From Bagarius yarrelli (taxonomy: Eukaryota > Chordata > Actinopteri > Siluriformes > Sisoridae), in the NCBI GenBank assembly GCA_005784505.1, contig VCAZ01000121.1:67001-131000 (forward strand): DNA of 64,000 nucleotides. The letters are read 5' to 3'. Of the stretch, positions 21,701 to 33,500 are shown one piece after another. The stretch's first letter is position 1; each line of letters opens with the position of its first letter. The position numbers were made by a program, and so were the translations under genes. The notes beneath the pieces were generated by a model that searched no databases, was not told the origin of the DNA, and was given only the letters and a program-made list of their open reading frames with translations.

Positions 21701-22282
21701 TCCCCTGGTTGACCAGAAAATTGACAAATTTGTAATTTGTCCTCTATAAAAACGACAGAGTCTCTCTGATTCGAGTCTCACTGGACCCAGACCACCAATT
21801 CAGGTCACAGTGTTAGAAATACGAAATGCAGGAAATACCAAGAACGATAATATTTAATGTAACAGGGGGGCCCTAAAATATTTTCTTGGGGGAAAAAGGG
21901 GGTCTCAGTTGTAAAAAGGTTGGGAACCACTGCACTTCTGTTGAAATACAGAACATTCTAATAGATTTTTAAAACAGTGACACTGTTGGTCTGATCTGTC
22001 ATACATTATAAGGTAATAATTCAGTTCGTTCTGTTCTTTTTGTTTCAGTTTGAGAATAAATATAAAGCATGGCCCTGGGCTGGTTTCGGCACCCTAAGAT
22101 GGAAGGTTAGAAGTGATGGAAATGTGTTTGTCAAGGAAAGGGTCACTGAAAGGATGCCTAAAAACAAAAACAGGCTCTCGACTCCAAGCCAGAAGTGCCT
22201 CGGCCCCTTTAGTTACTACGGTAATGGTTGGTGGCAACTGCTAAATGGTTTGTGGAGAGCTGTTACCGCTACTGCTGGTTAG
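18722..22282 (+). CDS. Secreted lectin with four C-type lectin-like domains, 7 exons
   Basis: Exons: 18722-18758, 18880-19245, 20140-20460, 20548-20925, 21016-21345, 21432-21532, 22049-22282. All junctions are GT/AG, the phases agree, and the total is 1767 nt (588 aa). Exon 1 encodes a signal peptide starting MDQAAFFLILLTG. An upstream in-frame ATG is less signal-like. Exons 2-5 each encode one CTLD, with recurring W-DAQ-YC, DLA and WIGL motifs. CTLD1 has QPN, CTLD2 has no xPN triplet, CTLD3 has EPN (mannose-type in the family) but WRD in place of WND, and CTLD4 has NQPSS. Ca2+/sugar binding is therefore most plausible for CTLD3 and doubtful elsewhere. Exons 6-7 encode a basic tail with DLNDP-like (NLNDPLKLAAI) and LRWKV motifs seen after CTLDs in fish lectins. 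There is no membrane segment. It resembles fish proteins named macrophage mannose receptor-like; a role in innate recognition is inferred. Confidence 0.85.
19246..20139. other. Lectin intron 2, holding a decayed SINE A at 19797-19920
   Basis: The SINE is plus-oriented, with GGTAGCAGAGGGGTTAAGGC, CAAGTCACTCTGGATGAGG and GTCTACCAAATGCGGTAGAT, and its middle is deleted. The rest of the intron is unremarkable. Confidence 0.6.
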
Positions 22283-22652
22283 CTGCCCTTTAGTCACCAG
22301 GTCTGCTTTCTTCTCTGATTGATTCGCCAACTCAAAGCTCAGCCTTGCATAGACTTTTGTAGCAGTGGTTCTTCACTTAAGCATACGGGAACTTCATTTT
22401 TAAAAATGTAACATTATATAGTTTTTGAATATTTTCTATGCTATTTAACCTTTACATACTGTTCAGTTTAAATTTGACCTGTTTTAACATTTAACAGCAA
22501 TAAAAATACCCTAAATGTCATTCATTTATCCGTAAATTTGATGTTTATTTGACTACTGATTAATAAATAAAAATATTTATCATCACATTAAAGTTTGCTG
22601 CTGTGATTATTACATTTTTCCGTCTGTTGTATTTAAAAGATATCTTGATTGC

Positions 22653-22658
22653 AATAAA
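22653..22658 (+). terminator. Poly(A) signal of the lectin gene
   Basis: AATAAA about 370 bases after the TAG, followed directly by a GT-rich GTGTGTTGTATTC stretch as expected downstream of a cleavage site. Weaker candidates lie at about 22500 and 22563. Confidence 0.65.
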
Positions 22659-22965
22659 GTGTGTTGTATTCTTTTAAAAAAAATGAAGTATATTTAATGG
22701 TATAAAGTACATTTAGTAGTGTCACTTTCTTTACTTTACCTGCTTTACACCTGCTAAACACTCAATATAAACATTGCAGACTGGATAGAATTATCACATA
22801 TCAGCTACAGTCAGACTCATAGCATGAAAAATGCAGAAAAGAAAAAAAAATATGTCTACATCATCTTTCTAGGATTAATCTTTTTTATATAGAGACCTGA
22901 TGCTACATTACTTGCTGCTTTAAAGCCATGTATATTTATCTGACGTACAGATATTGAATTGCATT

Positions 22966-23031
<66 letters not shown>
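22966..23031. repeat. (AT)n microsatellite
   Basis: About 30 AT units with one AATATA interruption. Confidence 0.95.
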
Positions 23032-23034
<3 letters not shown>

Positions 23035-23065
23035 GTGCATATGTGCATGATTTGTGCACAATCCT

Positions 23066-23272
23066 ACACTTACACTTACTTGTACACTATTTGCCAGACG
23101 TCCTTATCCAGAGCGACCTACATTTATCTCTTTTATACAACAATAGGGAGTACAATTAGGGAATAAGGGTCTTGCTTAAGGGCCCAACAGTGGCAACTTG
23201 GTGGTGGTGGGAATCAAACCCTGATCTTCTAGGTAGCAGTTCAACACCTTAACCACTGCACTTTCACTTCTT
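23066..23272 (-). repeat. SINE family A, minus orientation
   Basis: TTTGCCAGACGTCCTTATCC, AGGGCCCAACAGTGGC, AATCAAACCCTGATCTTC, CACCTTAACCACTGCAC. Confidence 0.8.
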
Positions 23273-23380
23273 ATTTTACTAATTATTATTACAATGTTTA
23301 TAAAATAGTAATCTATTCTAAGATTTTCAGTTGCTGCAAATAAAGAATTACTACAGTTTATTATGCCATAAAAAGTTTTT

Positions 23381-23558
23381 TACATTTGCCAGACGCCCTC
23401 AACCAGAGTGGCTTACAATATTTCTTGTTATACAACTGAGCAATTTGGGGTTAAGGGCCTTTCTCAGGGGTCCAGCAGTGGTGGCTTGGTGGGGCTGGGA
23501 ATCGAACCTGTGTCCTCAAGTTGGTAGTCCAACAACTTAACCACTGCACTACCACTTT
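23381..23558 (-). repeat. SINE family A, minus orientation
   Basis: TACATTTGCCAGACGCCCTC, AAGGGCCTTTCTCAGGGG, GGGAATCGAACCTGTG, CTTAACCACTGCACTACCAC. Confidence 0.85.
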
Positions 23559-23639
23559 TTTAAATTAGATAATGTTTGGATTTTACACAGTTCTCCATGG
23601 CCTTCCAAAAAAGCATTTATACTATGTCTCACCAAAAAG

Positions 23640-24150
23640 AGGGGAGACAGAGTGTCATTCATTCATTCAGTTATTCAGTTATTTTAACCCTGACAAGATG
23701 GAGGTTCTGGTTCTAGGACCACAGGTAGCTAAAAGTAAGCTTCCTGATCACACCTTAACCCTAGACAGTCTTTCTGTTTCACCAAGTGCAACAGTAAAAG
23801 ATCTGGGTGTGATTATAGACTCCAATCTCTAATTTAGGCCCATGTCGATAATATTACCAGGATAGCGTTCTTTAATCTCAGATATATCGCTAAATAAGAA
23901 ATATCTTGTCACTTAATGATGCAGAAAAATTAGTTCATGCGTTTGTCACATCCAGGCTGGATTACTGTAATGTTTTACTGTCTGGATGTTCAGTTAGTCC
24001 AGAACGCAGCAGCGAGAGTCCTCACTAAAACTAAATGAGCACATCACACCGGTCTTATCCACACTGCATTGGCTCCCAGTGAGATACCGCATTAATTTTA
24101 AAATACCTCTTTTAAAAATTAAAAATTAGTTTGTCCCTGATAAGCAAGCC
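23640..24150 (+). mobile_element. LINE relic, reverse-transcriptase C-terminal part
   Basis: The frame at 23690-23832 reads DKMEVLVLGPQVA, LTLDSLSVSPSATVKDLGVI and IDSNL, the post-catalytic RT block of L2/CR1-like fish LINEs. After frameshifts, the DNA equivalents of SRLDYCNVLLSG (23950-23990), QNAAARVLTKT (23999-24030) and LHWLPV (24063-24083) follow. It is 5'-truncated and inactive. Confidence 0.8.
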
Positions 24151-24440
24151 GAGAGCGACGGTGGCAAGAAAAAAACTCCCTGAGATGAAATAGGAAGAAA
24201 CCTTGAGAGGAACCAGACTCAACAGAGAACCCATCCTCATTTGGGTGTAAAACAGGTAGCAGGAATTATGTAGTCGCACAGTGTGTGTAGCAACTTCAAT
24301 TAGAAGTCCTCGAAGAACAGCTGGAACGTCTTTATGGCAGAGTGGAAACGTCGTCGGTCACCCTGGTGATGTGATGATCATCAACTGGAGGAGGGTCACA
24401 TGGAAGGGGCTGACAGGTATGGAGTGGAATGAATGAATTT
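24150..24440 (-). repeat. Teleost dispersed repeat related to 41183-41425
   Basis: AAAAACTCCCTGAGATGAAA, AAACCTTGAGAGGAACCAGA, AACCCATCCTCATTTGGGTG. These are the reverse complement of blocks at 41200-41290. It directly follows the LINE relic. Confidence 0.65.
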
Positions 24441-25112
24441 AAGATTTGGCAAGAAGGTGACAGCATGTTAGTGTTTATTTTATCATATTTTGGTATATTT
24501 TGTAGCCTTAAAGCTATAATTTCACTAATTATTACAATATTATAACCAGTAAGCTATCTTGATATTTGCGGGTGCTGTCTACTAGAGAATTAACACTATT
24601 TATACAAGCATCTTACTTCTTAGTAAGTAAAGCTGCTCTGGATAATCAACATTTTTTTTTTTAGATTTTATCTCCTCCATTTTAGATTTTTATGCTTAGT
24701 TTTATTTGATTATATCTGGCCAGAGATACACAAAGTAGAGATACAATTATAAAAGCAATTATTTATTTAATTAAACTGAATTTCAAGTTGCAACTTTTGC
24801 AATAGTTGCAAATATGCAAATAGTTGCATGGGTCCTGCCAGTCAACTTTATTTTTGCCGCAGTTCTAAAAAAATTATTCTAATCAACATAGAGTGCATAG
24901 ATTAGGTGAAGTTCACGCTTACTGAACTTTTATAAATAAAAACCTACATAGTTGCGATAAATAACCCTAGTATTTATTAACTTATTTGCATAACGAGGTC
25001 AGTGTATTTAACTTTACAGTTGTGTTTCCTAATTTCTAGATTTCACCAATAGAGGGAGACAAAACACCAGTTTTCGATAAAGCATAGCAAGGTTCAAAAA
25101 GATTTTAAACTG
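24441..25112. other. AT-rich, nothing recognised
   Basis: No exon or known repeat identified. Confidence 0.45.
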
Positions 25113-25282
25113 TTTACATTTACAGCATTTGGCAGACGCCCTTATCCAGAGCGACTTACATTTATTATATATACAACTCAGGGTTAAGGGCCTTGGTCAG
25201 GGGCCCAGCAGTGGTGGCTTGGTCAAGCTGGTTCCTGAATCTTCAGGTTGGTTATCCAACACATTGACCACAAGCTGTGACT
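25113..25282 (-). repeat. SINE family A, minus orientation
   Basis: TTTACATTTACAGCATTTGG, AGACGCCCTTATCCAGAGCG, GGGCCTTGGTCAGGGGCCC. The head region is degraded (CCTGAATCTTCAGG). Confidence 0.8.
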
Positions 25283-25504
25283 TAGTGCGGCTGTTAAATT
25301 CTTCAAATAAATTAAACCTATAGTGGCAAATATTTTGCGTAAAAAAAAATTGGGAACACTTAACAAGTTATTCTTCTGAAATGTATCTAATCCTAGAAAA
25401 CACCCAGCACATTTAATCCATTTTTATTACTCTTCGAATGTTCTGGTGGGTGTGGGTTATAAAGCCTGATTTAATTCCAGTTCACTTTAGTGGCTGAAAT
25501 CTTC

Positions 25505-25674
25505 TACATTTACATTTCTGGCATTTGGCAGATGCCCTTATCCAAAGCGACTTACATTTATTTCTTTTTGGGTTTAGGGCCTTGCTCAAGGGCCCAGCAG
25601 TGGCATTCGAACTGGGAATCAAACCCCAGTCTTCCAGTTAGCATTCCAACACCTTAACCACTGTACCACCACTG
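25505..25674 (-). repeat. SINE family A, minus orientation
   Basis: ACATTTACATTTCTGGCATT, AGGGCCTTGCTCAAGGGCCC, AATCAAACCCCAGTCTTCC, CTTAACCACTGTACCACCAC. Confidence 0.85.
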
Positions 25675-26440
25675 TTCTTGCTACCTTCTTAAACAACTTG
25701 ATTTGATTCAGATAGGGTTCTGGCCTCTAGTCTGGTAATTAAAGCTGTAACATTATTATGTATCTTTGTACCTTCCATCAATAATAAAAAAAGTAGTGGT
25801 TCTTTACTAAACTGTATAGCTGACCTGACACTAAACAGCCTTGCTGAGCCTGACAGGCACCCAGGCTTCCCTTTATTATGCATCATAACAGTTCATAACA
25901 TCATAACTAAAAGTCATTTTAATTTTATTACATTAAACAAGTGATTTTACATATGAAGGGATTATTAGAGAGTTTATTCTATTAGAGGTATCCAGCACAC
26001 CGTACATAAAAACTAAGCTATCCAAAAGAAATCCATGTATAATGCAGCATGATTTGTCTTTATTCTGGCCTAAATGAAGATACTGGTTTACTTGATTATC
26101 CAAAAGCATTTAGACTTCAGTCCTTTAAGATAATAAAATCTTCTTGAGGCTGGTTGAATTCCCTCTTAAGAAATCATGGTGATATAGTTCCGAGCCTGTT
26201 CATTAATGTCGGATTGTAAATCATCCACACCTGCTGACTGGCTCGAGCAGAGCAGCTCCATGCAGTGCAGTGGTAAATTCCGCCAGTGTAATACATCAAA
26301 TGCAGCTTTCAAGTCTATACAGTACAGACACAATTCTCTGCAGTGTAAAAATCAACTTTTACACATTTTCCGTGATGTCATGAGGAAGTCACGAGGAAAG
26401 TAAAGCATGTGATTAGTTTGCAATGTTAAGGTCTATATTC
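25675..26440. other. Intergenic, nothing recognised
   Basis: The stretch 26110-26400 resembles non-coding repeat debris (for example CTCGAGCAGAGCAGCTCC), but I cannot assign it. Short open frames here have no support. Confidence 0.4.
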
Positions 26441-26612
26441 TTACATTCACATTATTTGGCAGACGCCCTTATCCAGAGTGACTTACATTTTTACAACTGA
26501 GCAATTAGGGGTCCAACAAGGGCCCAGCAGTGGTGACTTGATTGTGCTGGGGATTGAACCCGGATCTTCCAAGTAGCAATCCAATGCTTCAATTACTGAT
26601 ATACCAGTTCCT
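26441..26612 (-). repeat. SINE family A, minus orientation
   Basis: TTACATTCACATTATTTGGC, AGACGCCCTTATCCAGAGTG, GGGCCCAGCAGTGG, GATTGAACCCGGATCTTCC. Confidence 0.8.
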
Positions 26613-26710
26613 CCCTACTTGAAATATATATATAGAAAGATCTTACTATTTCCATTCAGCTACTATGTATATAGAAAGAACAGTATAAATCATATTGACA
26701 TTTTATTTAT

Positions 26711-26892
26711 GGAGTTTTGGCAGACGTCCTTATCCAGACAGACTTACATTTATCTCATTTATACAGCTGAGCAACTAGGGGTTAAGGGAGCCTTGCTTAG
26801 GGGCCCACCAGTGGTAACCTATTGGTGTTGGGAATCAAACCCTGATCTTTCGGTAGGCAGTCCAACCCCTTAACCACTGTGGTACCACTTCA
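26711..26892 (-). repeat. SINE family A, minus orientation
   Basis: TTTTGGCAGACGTCCTTATC, CCTTGCTTAGGGGCCCACC, AATCAAACCCTGATCTTTC, CCCTTAACCACTGTGGTACC. Confidence 0.8.
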
Positions 26893-27085
26893 TTTCAGAA
26901 CTTTTAGAACCACCCTAAACTTATAATGTATAATATAAATAAATATATAGAAAATATTTTAGGTAAATATCGTTTATAAATAAGATCGCATGTGCTCACG
27001 TGCTGCCTAGAAGTTTTCTTCTTCTTTACAAATATCTAATGAAGGATTTTATGTGTGGCTACTTGGTGTTGCGATCCACACACAC

Positions 27086-27136
<51 letters not shown>
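27086..27136. repeat. (GA)n microsatellite in the glypican upstream region
   Basis: About 22 GA units. It lies about 260 bases upstream of the glypican ATG, within or near the probable promoter. Confidence 0.95.
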
Positions 27137-27139
<3 letters not shown>

Positions 27140-27142
<3 letters not shown>

Positions 27143-27389
27143 GAGAGAGGGATAGAGAGCGCGCACACTCCGTTTTGCAGTCTCTGGGAGATCAGAAGTG
27201 TCCCACACACTTTTCTACTGCTCTCTTTTTTTCCAGGCTCCATTAAAACAGTGCATAATGTGAGATTAACTAATCAGCTAAGAGCCGCGTGACGTTTGAT
27301 GCTTTATTTTATTGCGTTTGGTTGCGATTTTGGGATTCGCGCCGTCTCCGAACGATTTGCGCAAAGAGCTCTCCACAAGAGATGCTGCC
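27140..27389 (+). promoter_or_regulatory. CpG-rich probable 5' UTR / promoter of the glypican gene
   Basis: Local CpG enrichment (GAGAGCGCGCACACTCCG, GCCGCGTGACG, CGCGCCGTCTCCGAACG) contrasts with AT-rich flanks and continues through exon 1. A CRE-like half-site TGACGTTT is at about 27291. The transcription start cannot be placed. Confidence 0.45.
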
Positions 27390-27561
27390 ATGTCCCGAGG
27401 GCTGTTCCCGACAGTGAACGTGTGTTGGATCGCTGCGCTGCTGATTGTGCACCTTGACAAGGCGTCCGGCGCGCGCTCACACACCTGCAGCGAGGTCAAA
27501 ACGGCCTTCCAGCTGCGCCAGATCGGCCCGCTCAAATGGGTACCGGAGGCACCTGCCACAG
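27390..27561 (+). CDS. gpc5: Glypican exon 1 (signal peptide and N-terminus)
   Basis: ATG at 27390 opens MSRGLFPTVN, then a hydrophobic core CWIAALLIVHL and a probable cleavage near SGARSHTC, followed by VKTAFQLRQIGPLKWVPEAP, which matches the glypican N-terminal helix pattern. The frame is open further upstream to 27312 but has no earlier ATG. The donor is CAG|GTGAGC with phase 1. Confidence 0.85.
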
Positions 27562-30500
27562 GTGAGCTGAGCTCGTGTTCTTTTACATTCCTGAACATAC
27601 CTACATTTTATATAGCTTAAAAAAGTCCATTGCATTTTATTTCTTCTTTTATTTAACACTCAGACTTAACATTTCAAGTGTTCGTTGTTCAAATTAATTT
27701 TTTTCCTCATTTAACTGAGCACTTCAGCTTCCAGCAGTGGCAGCAGCCCACAATCTTCTGACTAGCAGTCAAACACCTTAACCACTAAGCTACCACCTCC
27801 CCAAACTTTTTCCTTAAATATCACCTTTTCTTTTAACTTTTTTGTCAAAGTTTTTGTTATATGTTAAAAAAAAAAGCTTTGACGCAAAACCATGCAATTC
27901 TTTTTGCTGATGTGCTGATGTAGCTGTTTGTTATGCTGATTTACAGGTTTATTAAACAAAAATATTTATTCATTCATTTATTTATCTTTTTTACCCACTT
28001 ATTCCCTAATTCGGGGTCATGGGGGGTCTGCTGAAGTCTATCCCAGCCGTCTCTTCATACTCAGGGTAAACCCAAGCCTCTAGGAGCTACTAAGCAGGAT
28101 TTTATTTGGGGGGGGTCCCTCAATTCCCAGAATTATCACGTTGCCAATGTTGGGCTCCTGAAAGAGGTGCTTAACCCCGAATTGCTCAGTTGTATAAAAG
28201 AGATAATTGTAAGTCGCTCTGGATAAGGATGTCTGCCAAATGCTGGAAATGTAAATAGATTTAATATTACATAACCTTTGCATATTTACTATTGTCTGGG
28301 GTGAAGGCTCTGGGTGAAGGGCGTAAATATATGTCTATTGACATTATATATATAAAGATATAATACAACTAAAAATAAGATATCAGATATATATATATAA
28401 GATATAAACAACTAAAAAGTCTGTCATGTCATATTCAGTGCATAACCCATAATAACTTTAGCGTAAGTTTAGCATCAAGTTTAAGTTTTTACATTTTGAC
28501 CCTTAATCACAATTAAATTCGACACCAAATTTATAGCCTCACCAGAATGAAATTTAATCTTGACTATATTGGACCCCTGAGAAAGGCCCTCAACCCCCAA
28601 TTGCTTAGTTGTGTTAAAAAAAAAGAGAGATAAATGTAAGTCGCTCTGGATAGGGACGTCTGCCAAATGCTGTTCTGCGGGTACCCAGGTATAGGCTGGG
28701 TAATCCGTTCTCCCACTTCCTTAAACATATATAGCGTCTAGAGTGTGTGAGTGTGTTGGTGCCCCCGAGATAGACTTACAGTATGTTATATTAATGTGTA
28801 ATAAATAAACGCTAACCCTAATAAGTGGACTATAACTGTTTGCTTCCTGTTCTTTCTTATATTACAAATCTGCTTGCTTAAATGAGCTGATATCTATTTT
28901 AACTGTGAACGCATACTCTGTGACAGCTGACAGGTTGACAAGCACAGGGCAATGACACAGAGCTTAGTCAGTCTGCAAGACTGTAGACACAGACAACAAG
29001 AAGAAGTCTGAACCAGGAGTCTGGAATGCCAGGCATGCCAAAGTGTTTCTAACCGCTGACACTGATAAACCCTGTCACAAATAGCATTTTATGCAGAGCT
29101 GTAAAAGAGAAATGTCGTTTTATTTTTTGTGTATGTTAGTTTGACACAAGCTTATAGTTGAAAAAATACTTTTGTACAGTGCAATTTTATCATGTTTTTA
29201 TATTGTATTTATTATTATACATGCGTATTAAAATGATACATTTGGGCATTTTTCCTTTGAGTGTAATTAAAGATAAAAATCTTCAGATTCAAGATTCAAA
29301 GAAATGTATTAAATTCAATAATTTATTTATAATATTAATGAAAGTAGAAAGATAGAAAGAAAGAAGAATATTATAAAGGAGAAGAACAAGAAACAAGTAG
29401 CAAAAGACAGTAACGAATAAAAAATGATAAATAAATAAAGATACTGTACAAAAAGTGAATTGTAATCACACAGTACTGTAAGAACCAAAGTTGTAATGTG
29501 TATAAAAGGCCTTTAATTACTATTGCAATGATTGACTGGTTGATTGATTGATTATTGCACTTAAAGAAATTGCACATGAAAATAAAAAAATGTGGTAGCA
29601 TTTAAATAGATAAATTTTAGAGTTTGATTACTTCGGCGATGAAGAATCTCCTATATAACAAATACATATGCTTTCATGAAAATCAATATGAGAGCGATAA
29701 AAATTATTTAGCAGATGTTCCGCTTCGTTTACCTTTTCATTTATTCGTTATTGGCCTAATGTATAAAACGCTGCGAACAGGAGCTTTTAATTAACGATGT
29801 TGGCATTGAGCCATTGATAGCATAAGAGCTTTAAGTAATCAATGCCACCAAGATGCTTAGCCACCAGTTTAGTCAAAGTTATGATCTGTATTAATGTGGC
29901 CAAGTGAACTATATCTGGATTACATGCTGATGTGACAAAAAAGCCTGTGCCAGGCATTACTGAATGAGGAGAAAGATCATTTTCATTGAAAACATTCTAA
30001 TTTCAGGATGCTGTCATTCTGCATCACTTTAAACACTCCTATACACTTACGTTTACATCATTTAGCAGATTATCCAGAGCGACGTACAAAAGTGCTTTGA
30101 GTCTCATCAATAACCAGCTCAATATCGGAAACGTCGGATCACAAAAAAACTGTTAAATAAATAAAAAGCAACATTTTTTTTTCTAAATATATTTAGAAAA
30201 CCGGCGGAAGCTTTAATCACTCATAAATCTAAACCACTTTCTGATAAAATCAACACTAAAGTGAATTACTTTATAAAACACCATATTTTAAAAAATAAAT
30301 GCGAAATAAATAATAATTAAAAGAGGTGAACGTTGATTTAGGTTTATGGTACACAAAGCATTCGATCTTTTATATGAGAAAAAGTGCAGTTTTTTTCTTG
30401 ATCTTGAAATCCAATTTATGCTCTTATATTTATGCTATTTGTGTACTTACAATTTAAAATATTATTATTATATAGGAAAATGAATTAAAGTTTTAAAAAT

Positions 30501-33500
30501 CTTTTTCGGACAAAAAATAAAAGTAGTTACTAAATCATAACAAAAAGTATATTGTGCTGTTGTAAAACACTTAAACATCTTTCCCAGATTGCATGTTTAT
30601 ACTGTAAAATAAAATAAACACAAAACACACCAAAGTCTAAGTTTAACTCGTTATTGACTTGATTAGTGAATGCAAATTTACTTATTTACATGTAATGTTA
30701 TTTACATTATTTTTACATGTAAAGTATTTCCTACGGCTTTATACAGTCATTTGAAAGACGCCCCTATCCAAAACGACTTTCATTTATCGCCTTTAAACTT
30801 CAGAGCAACTAGGGGTTAAGGGCCGTGCTCAGGGGCTCAGCAGTGGCAACTTGTTCAGACTTTAAATGGTAGTACTGTTGTTATTTTGAATCCTAATTCC
30901 AACTAAAAGTTCTAATTCCTGCCATGTGCTATGGAATATTGCCACACTCTGGGACAAATGGGTAAATATGTAAGATCTGAACTATTGTTTAATATCATTA
31001 GTCAGCTTTTTTTGTCAGCTGGTACCTGTAAATAAAGTGTAAAGTATATCGTGAGGAAAAGGGAACCGACTCCTTTCCTTCATGTAATTCTGACTGAATA
31101 TTTTTTAGAAAAAAAAAAAAAAATTTTTTTTCACCCGTACTATTACCTTACTAGCTTTGCTTATTTAGAACATCAAATAGCCTTTGGTCAGGGCATGAAA
31201 GTGGGTTAGCCTCTTTGATGGAGGCATTAGAACAACCCCTGCATTCATACAGCTGATCTTTGGTGTTGGAAGAAAGTCTTAAATCCTATTTACTTTGCTT
31301 CAATACAGCCTTTCAATATATTCTCCTTCTGCACTTCAACTACTTCTTACTGTACCACAACGTTAAACTCAGTGCTAAAATCAGCTCTTAATCAGTTTAA
31401 TCTAGAGTTCTTTATAGTGCTGGTAACTGGTGGTAATTTCTGTGTTTACTTTTTCATGAAACCCATTCTAAGCAATGCCATTATTAGAACATTTTGTACA
31501 TTAAGAAAGAAACCTAGGTTAGATTAGATCGGCTTGAAGTACTTATTATGATGACCTTTAACAGAACAAAACTAGATAATTGCTAGATCTATCTATCTAT
31601 CTATATCTATATATATATATATACACACATACACACACAGTATATACTAGGTTATCATTATCATCATATAAAATAATAGGCTGATAATCTGTTTCTGTCA
31701 GTGTTTGTAACTAAATGCCAATAATATTTTTTTCTATCTTAATTCAAAGATTTGCCTGCAGACTGTAAAAATGTTTAATGTTTATGGAAAAAAGACACTG
31801 GTGAAACTGGCATAAATGGTGTTGGAATATATGAAAAATCTTAAATAATAAGAAAATGTACTTATTTAAAAATCAAAGTTTGTTTTTGCTGATATGGCTT
31901 TTTAGTAGTTTTGGAGGAATGTCTGGTTTTTGTTTGTGTAGCAGAGATCATTGAGGGTCATACTGGCTATGTGTGTGGTGTTTATACTGTATGAAAACAT
32001 CTCTGTCCATGTGCTGTCCTGACTGTGGTTGAGGCAAATGTTCAGTTTTACCTGGTGGGATGTGTTTAACTTTGAGACTGTATTTTCAAAGCCTTAGTCA
32101 CCCTATAATTTGTGATTTGTAAACATGGACCTAGTAGAAATGGATATTTTTTCTTCTAAATTTCAATCCACCGTGCTTAACCTTTTATCCAAATACACCT
32201 TAAACATCCAGCCCCACCTTTCCTGTTTTTGGCTCAGTTTGCATACTCTCTGGTTGGCAGAGTGTCAGTATTAGAGCAAGTTGAAATAAGATGAATACTG
32301 CAGGAATTTGCAGAAACTGTTTACTGTTTATTTTTTGCAGTTTTAGCAAACGCTCTTATCCAGAGGGACGTACAAAAGTGCTTTGAGTCTCATCATTGAA
32401 AGGCTCAGTACTGGTACGCTTGATCACAAGACAACATAAAACTACCCACAAAACTGTTAAAAAGAACGGGATTTTTTATTAGCTATCTTTTTTTCGACTG
32501 GCAGTGACTCCGCTGTTCTGATATTGATTTATTCCACTATTTTGATGCCAGGATAGAAAAAGGTAGACCTACATTGCGTCATAGGGGACGGTGAGACCAG
32601 TCAAACGGTGCTTGTGTCTCTGGTGCAATGCGAGGAGTGATGAGTGCTTGAAGGCAAATGGATGCTGCTCTGTTTTTGGCTTTGTAGGCAGGTATCAGTG
32701 TTTTGACTCTGTGTACAGCTACTGGAAGCCAGTGCAAAAGTAGGATGGTGTGTGAGAATTCTGGTAGGTTGAAAACAACTTATTCAGCTGCATTCTGAAT
32801 TATCTGCAGAGAAGGAATTGCAAGTAGCAAATTGCAGCAGTCTAGCTTAGAAATTACAAGAGACTGCACAAGCAGCTAAGTGGTCTCAGTATATAATGAT
32901 GGTTGAATCCTCCTGATGTTGTAGAAAATAACCCAGCAGGATTGTGACAAGTTAGCAACATGTGAGGAAAAGGACAATTGTTTGTCCATGATTACCCCAA
33001 GGTTGCCAGCAGTGGACAAAATTGTCCATGATGATTGGAGGAACCTGGATAGGGAGAAGTGCAATTTTGCTTGGGTTATGTTTAAGCTGATGAGTTGCCA
33101 TTTTTTGGGTGGAAAGTGTAGGACTGGACAGAGAAGTGGTGAAGGTCTTGCAGATATCCTTAATCTACTTATCACAGAAGGAAGCAAAGTTCTCTGTGGA
33201 CAGAAACATGGAGCAGAGAGAGCTGGGGTGTTGAGTGTTGGGGGCTATTCACATCCGAATAGAATCAAGAGACAGGAGAGCATGGTAAGTGGCTAAATCT
33301 GTGTTGAGATGTAAATTCAAATCCATGATTGTAGATAGGTAAAAACCAAATCCAGGACATTTCCTTCCATGTGTGTGGGAAAAGTTCCTTTGCATACGTT
33401 TTTCTTAAGGTAGTCAAAAAATGCCATAGGTGTTTGATCATCAAACAGGAAGTAATGCTATACAAGGTGTTGCACAAGGTATACAACTTGCCATAAAACC

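Noticed and set aside
22856..23159. Open frames over the AT microsatellite (YIYIYIYI)
   Set aside because: Low-complexity artefact.
27053..27292. Open frame over the (GA)n tract before glypican exon 1
   Set aside because: Arg-Glu dinucleotide artefact in a non-coding, probably promoter, region.
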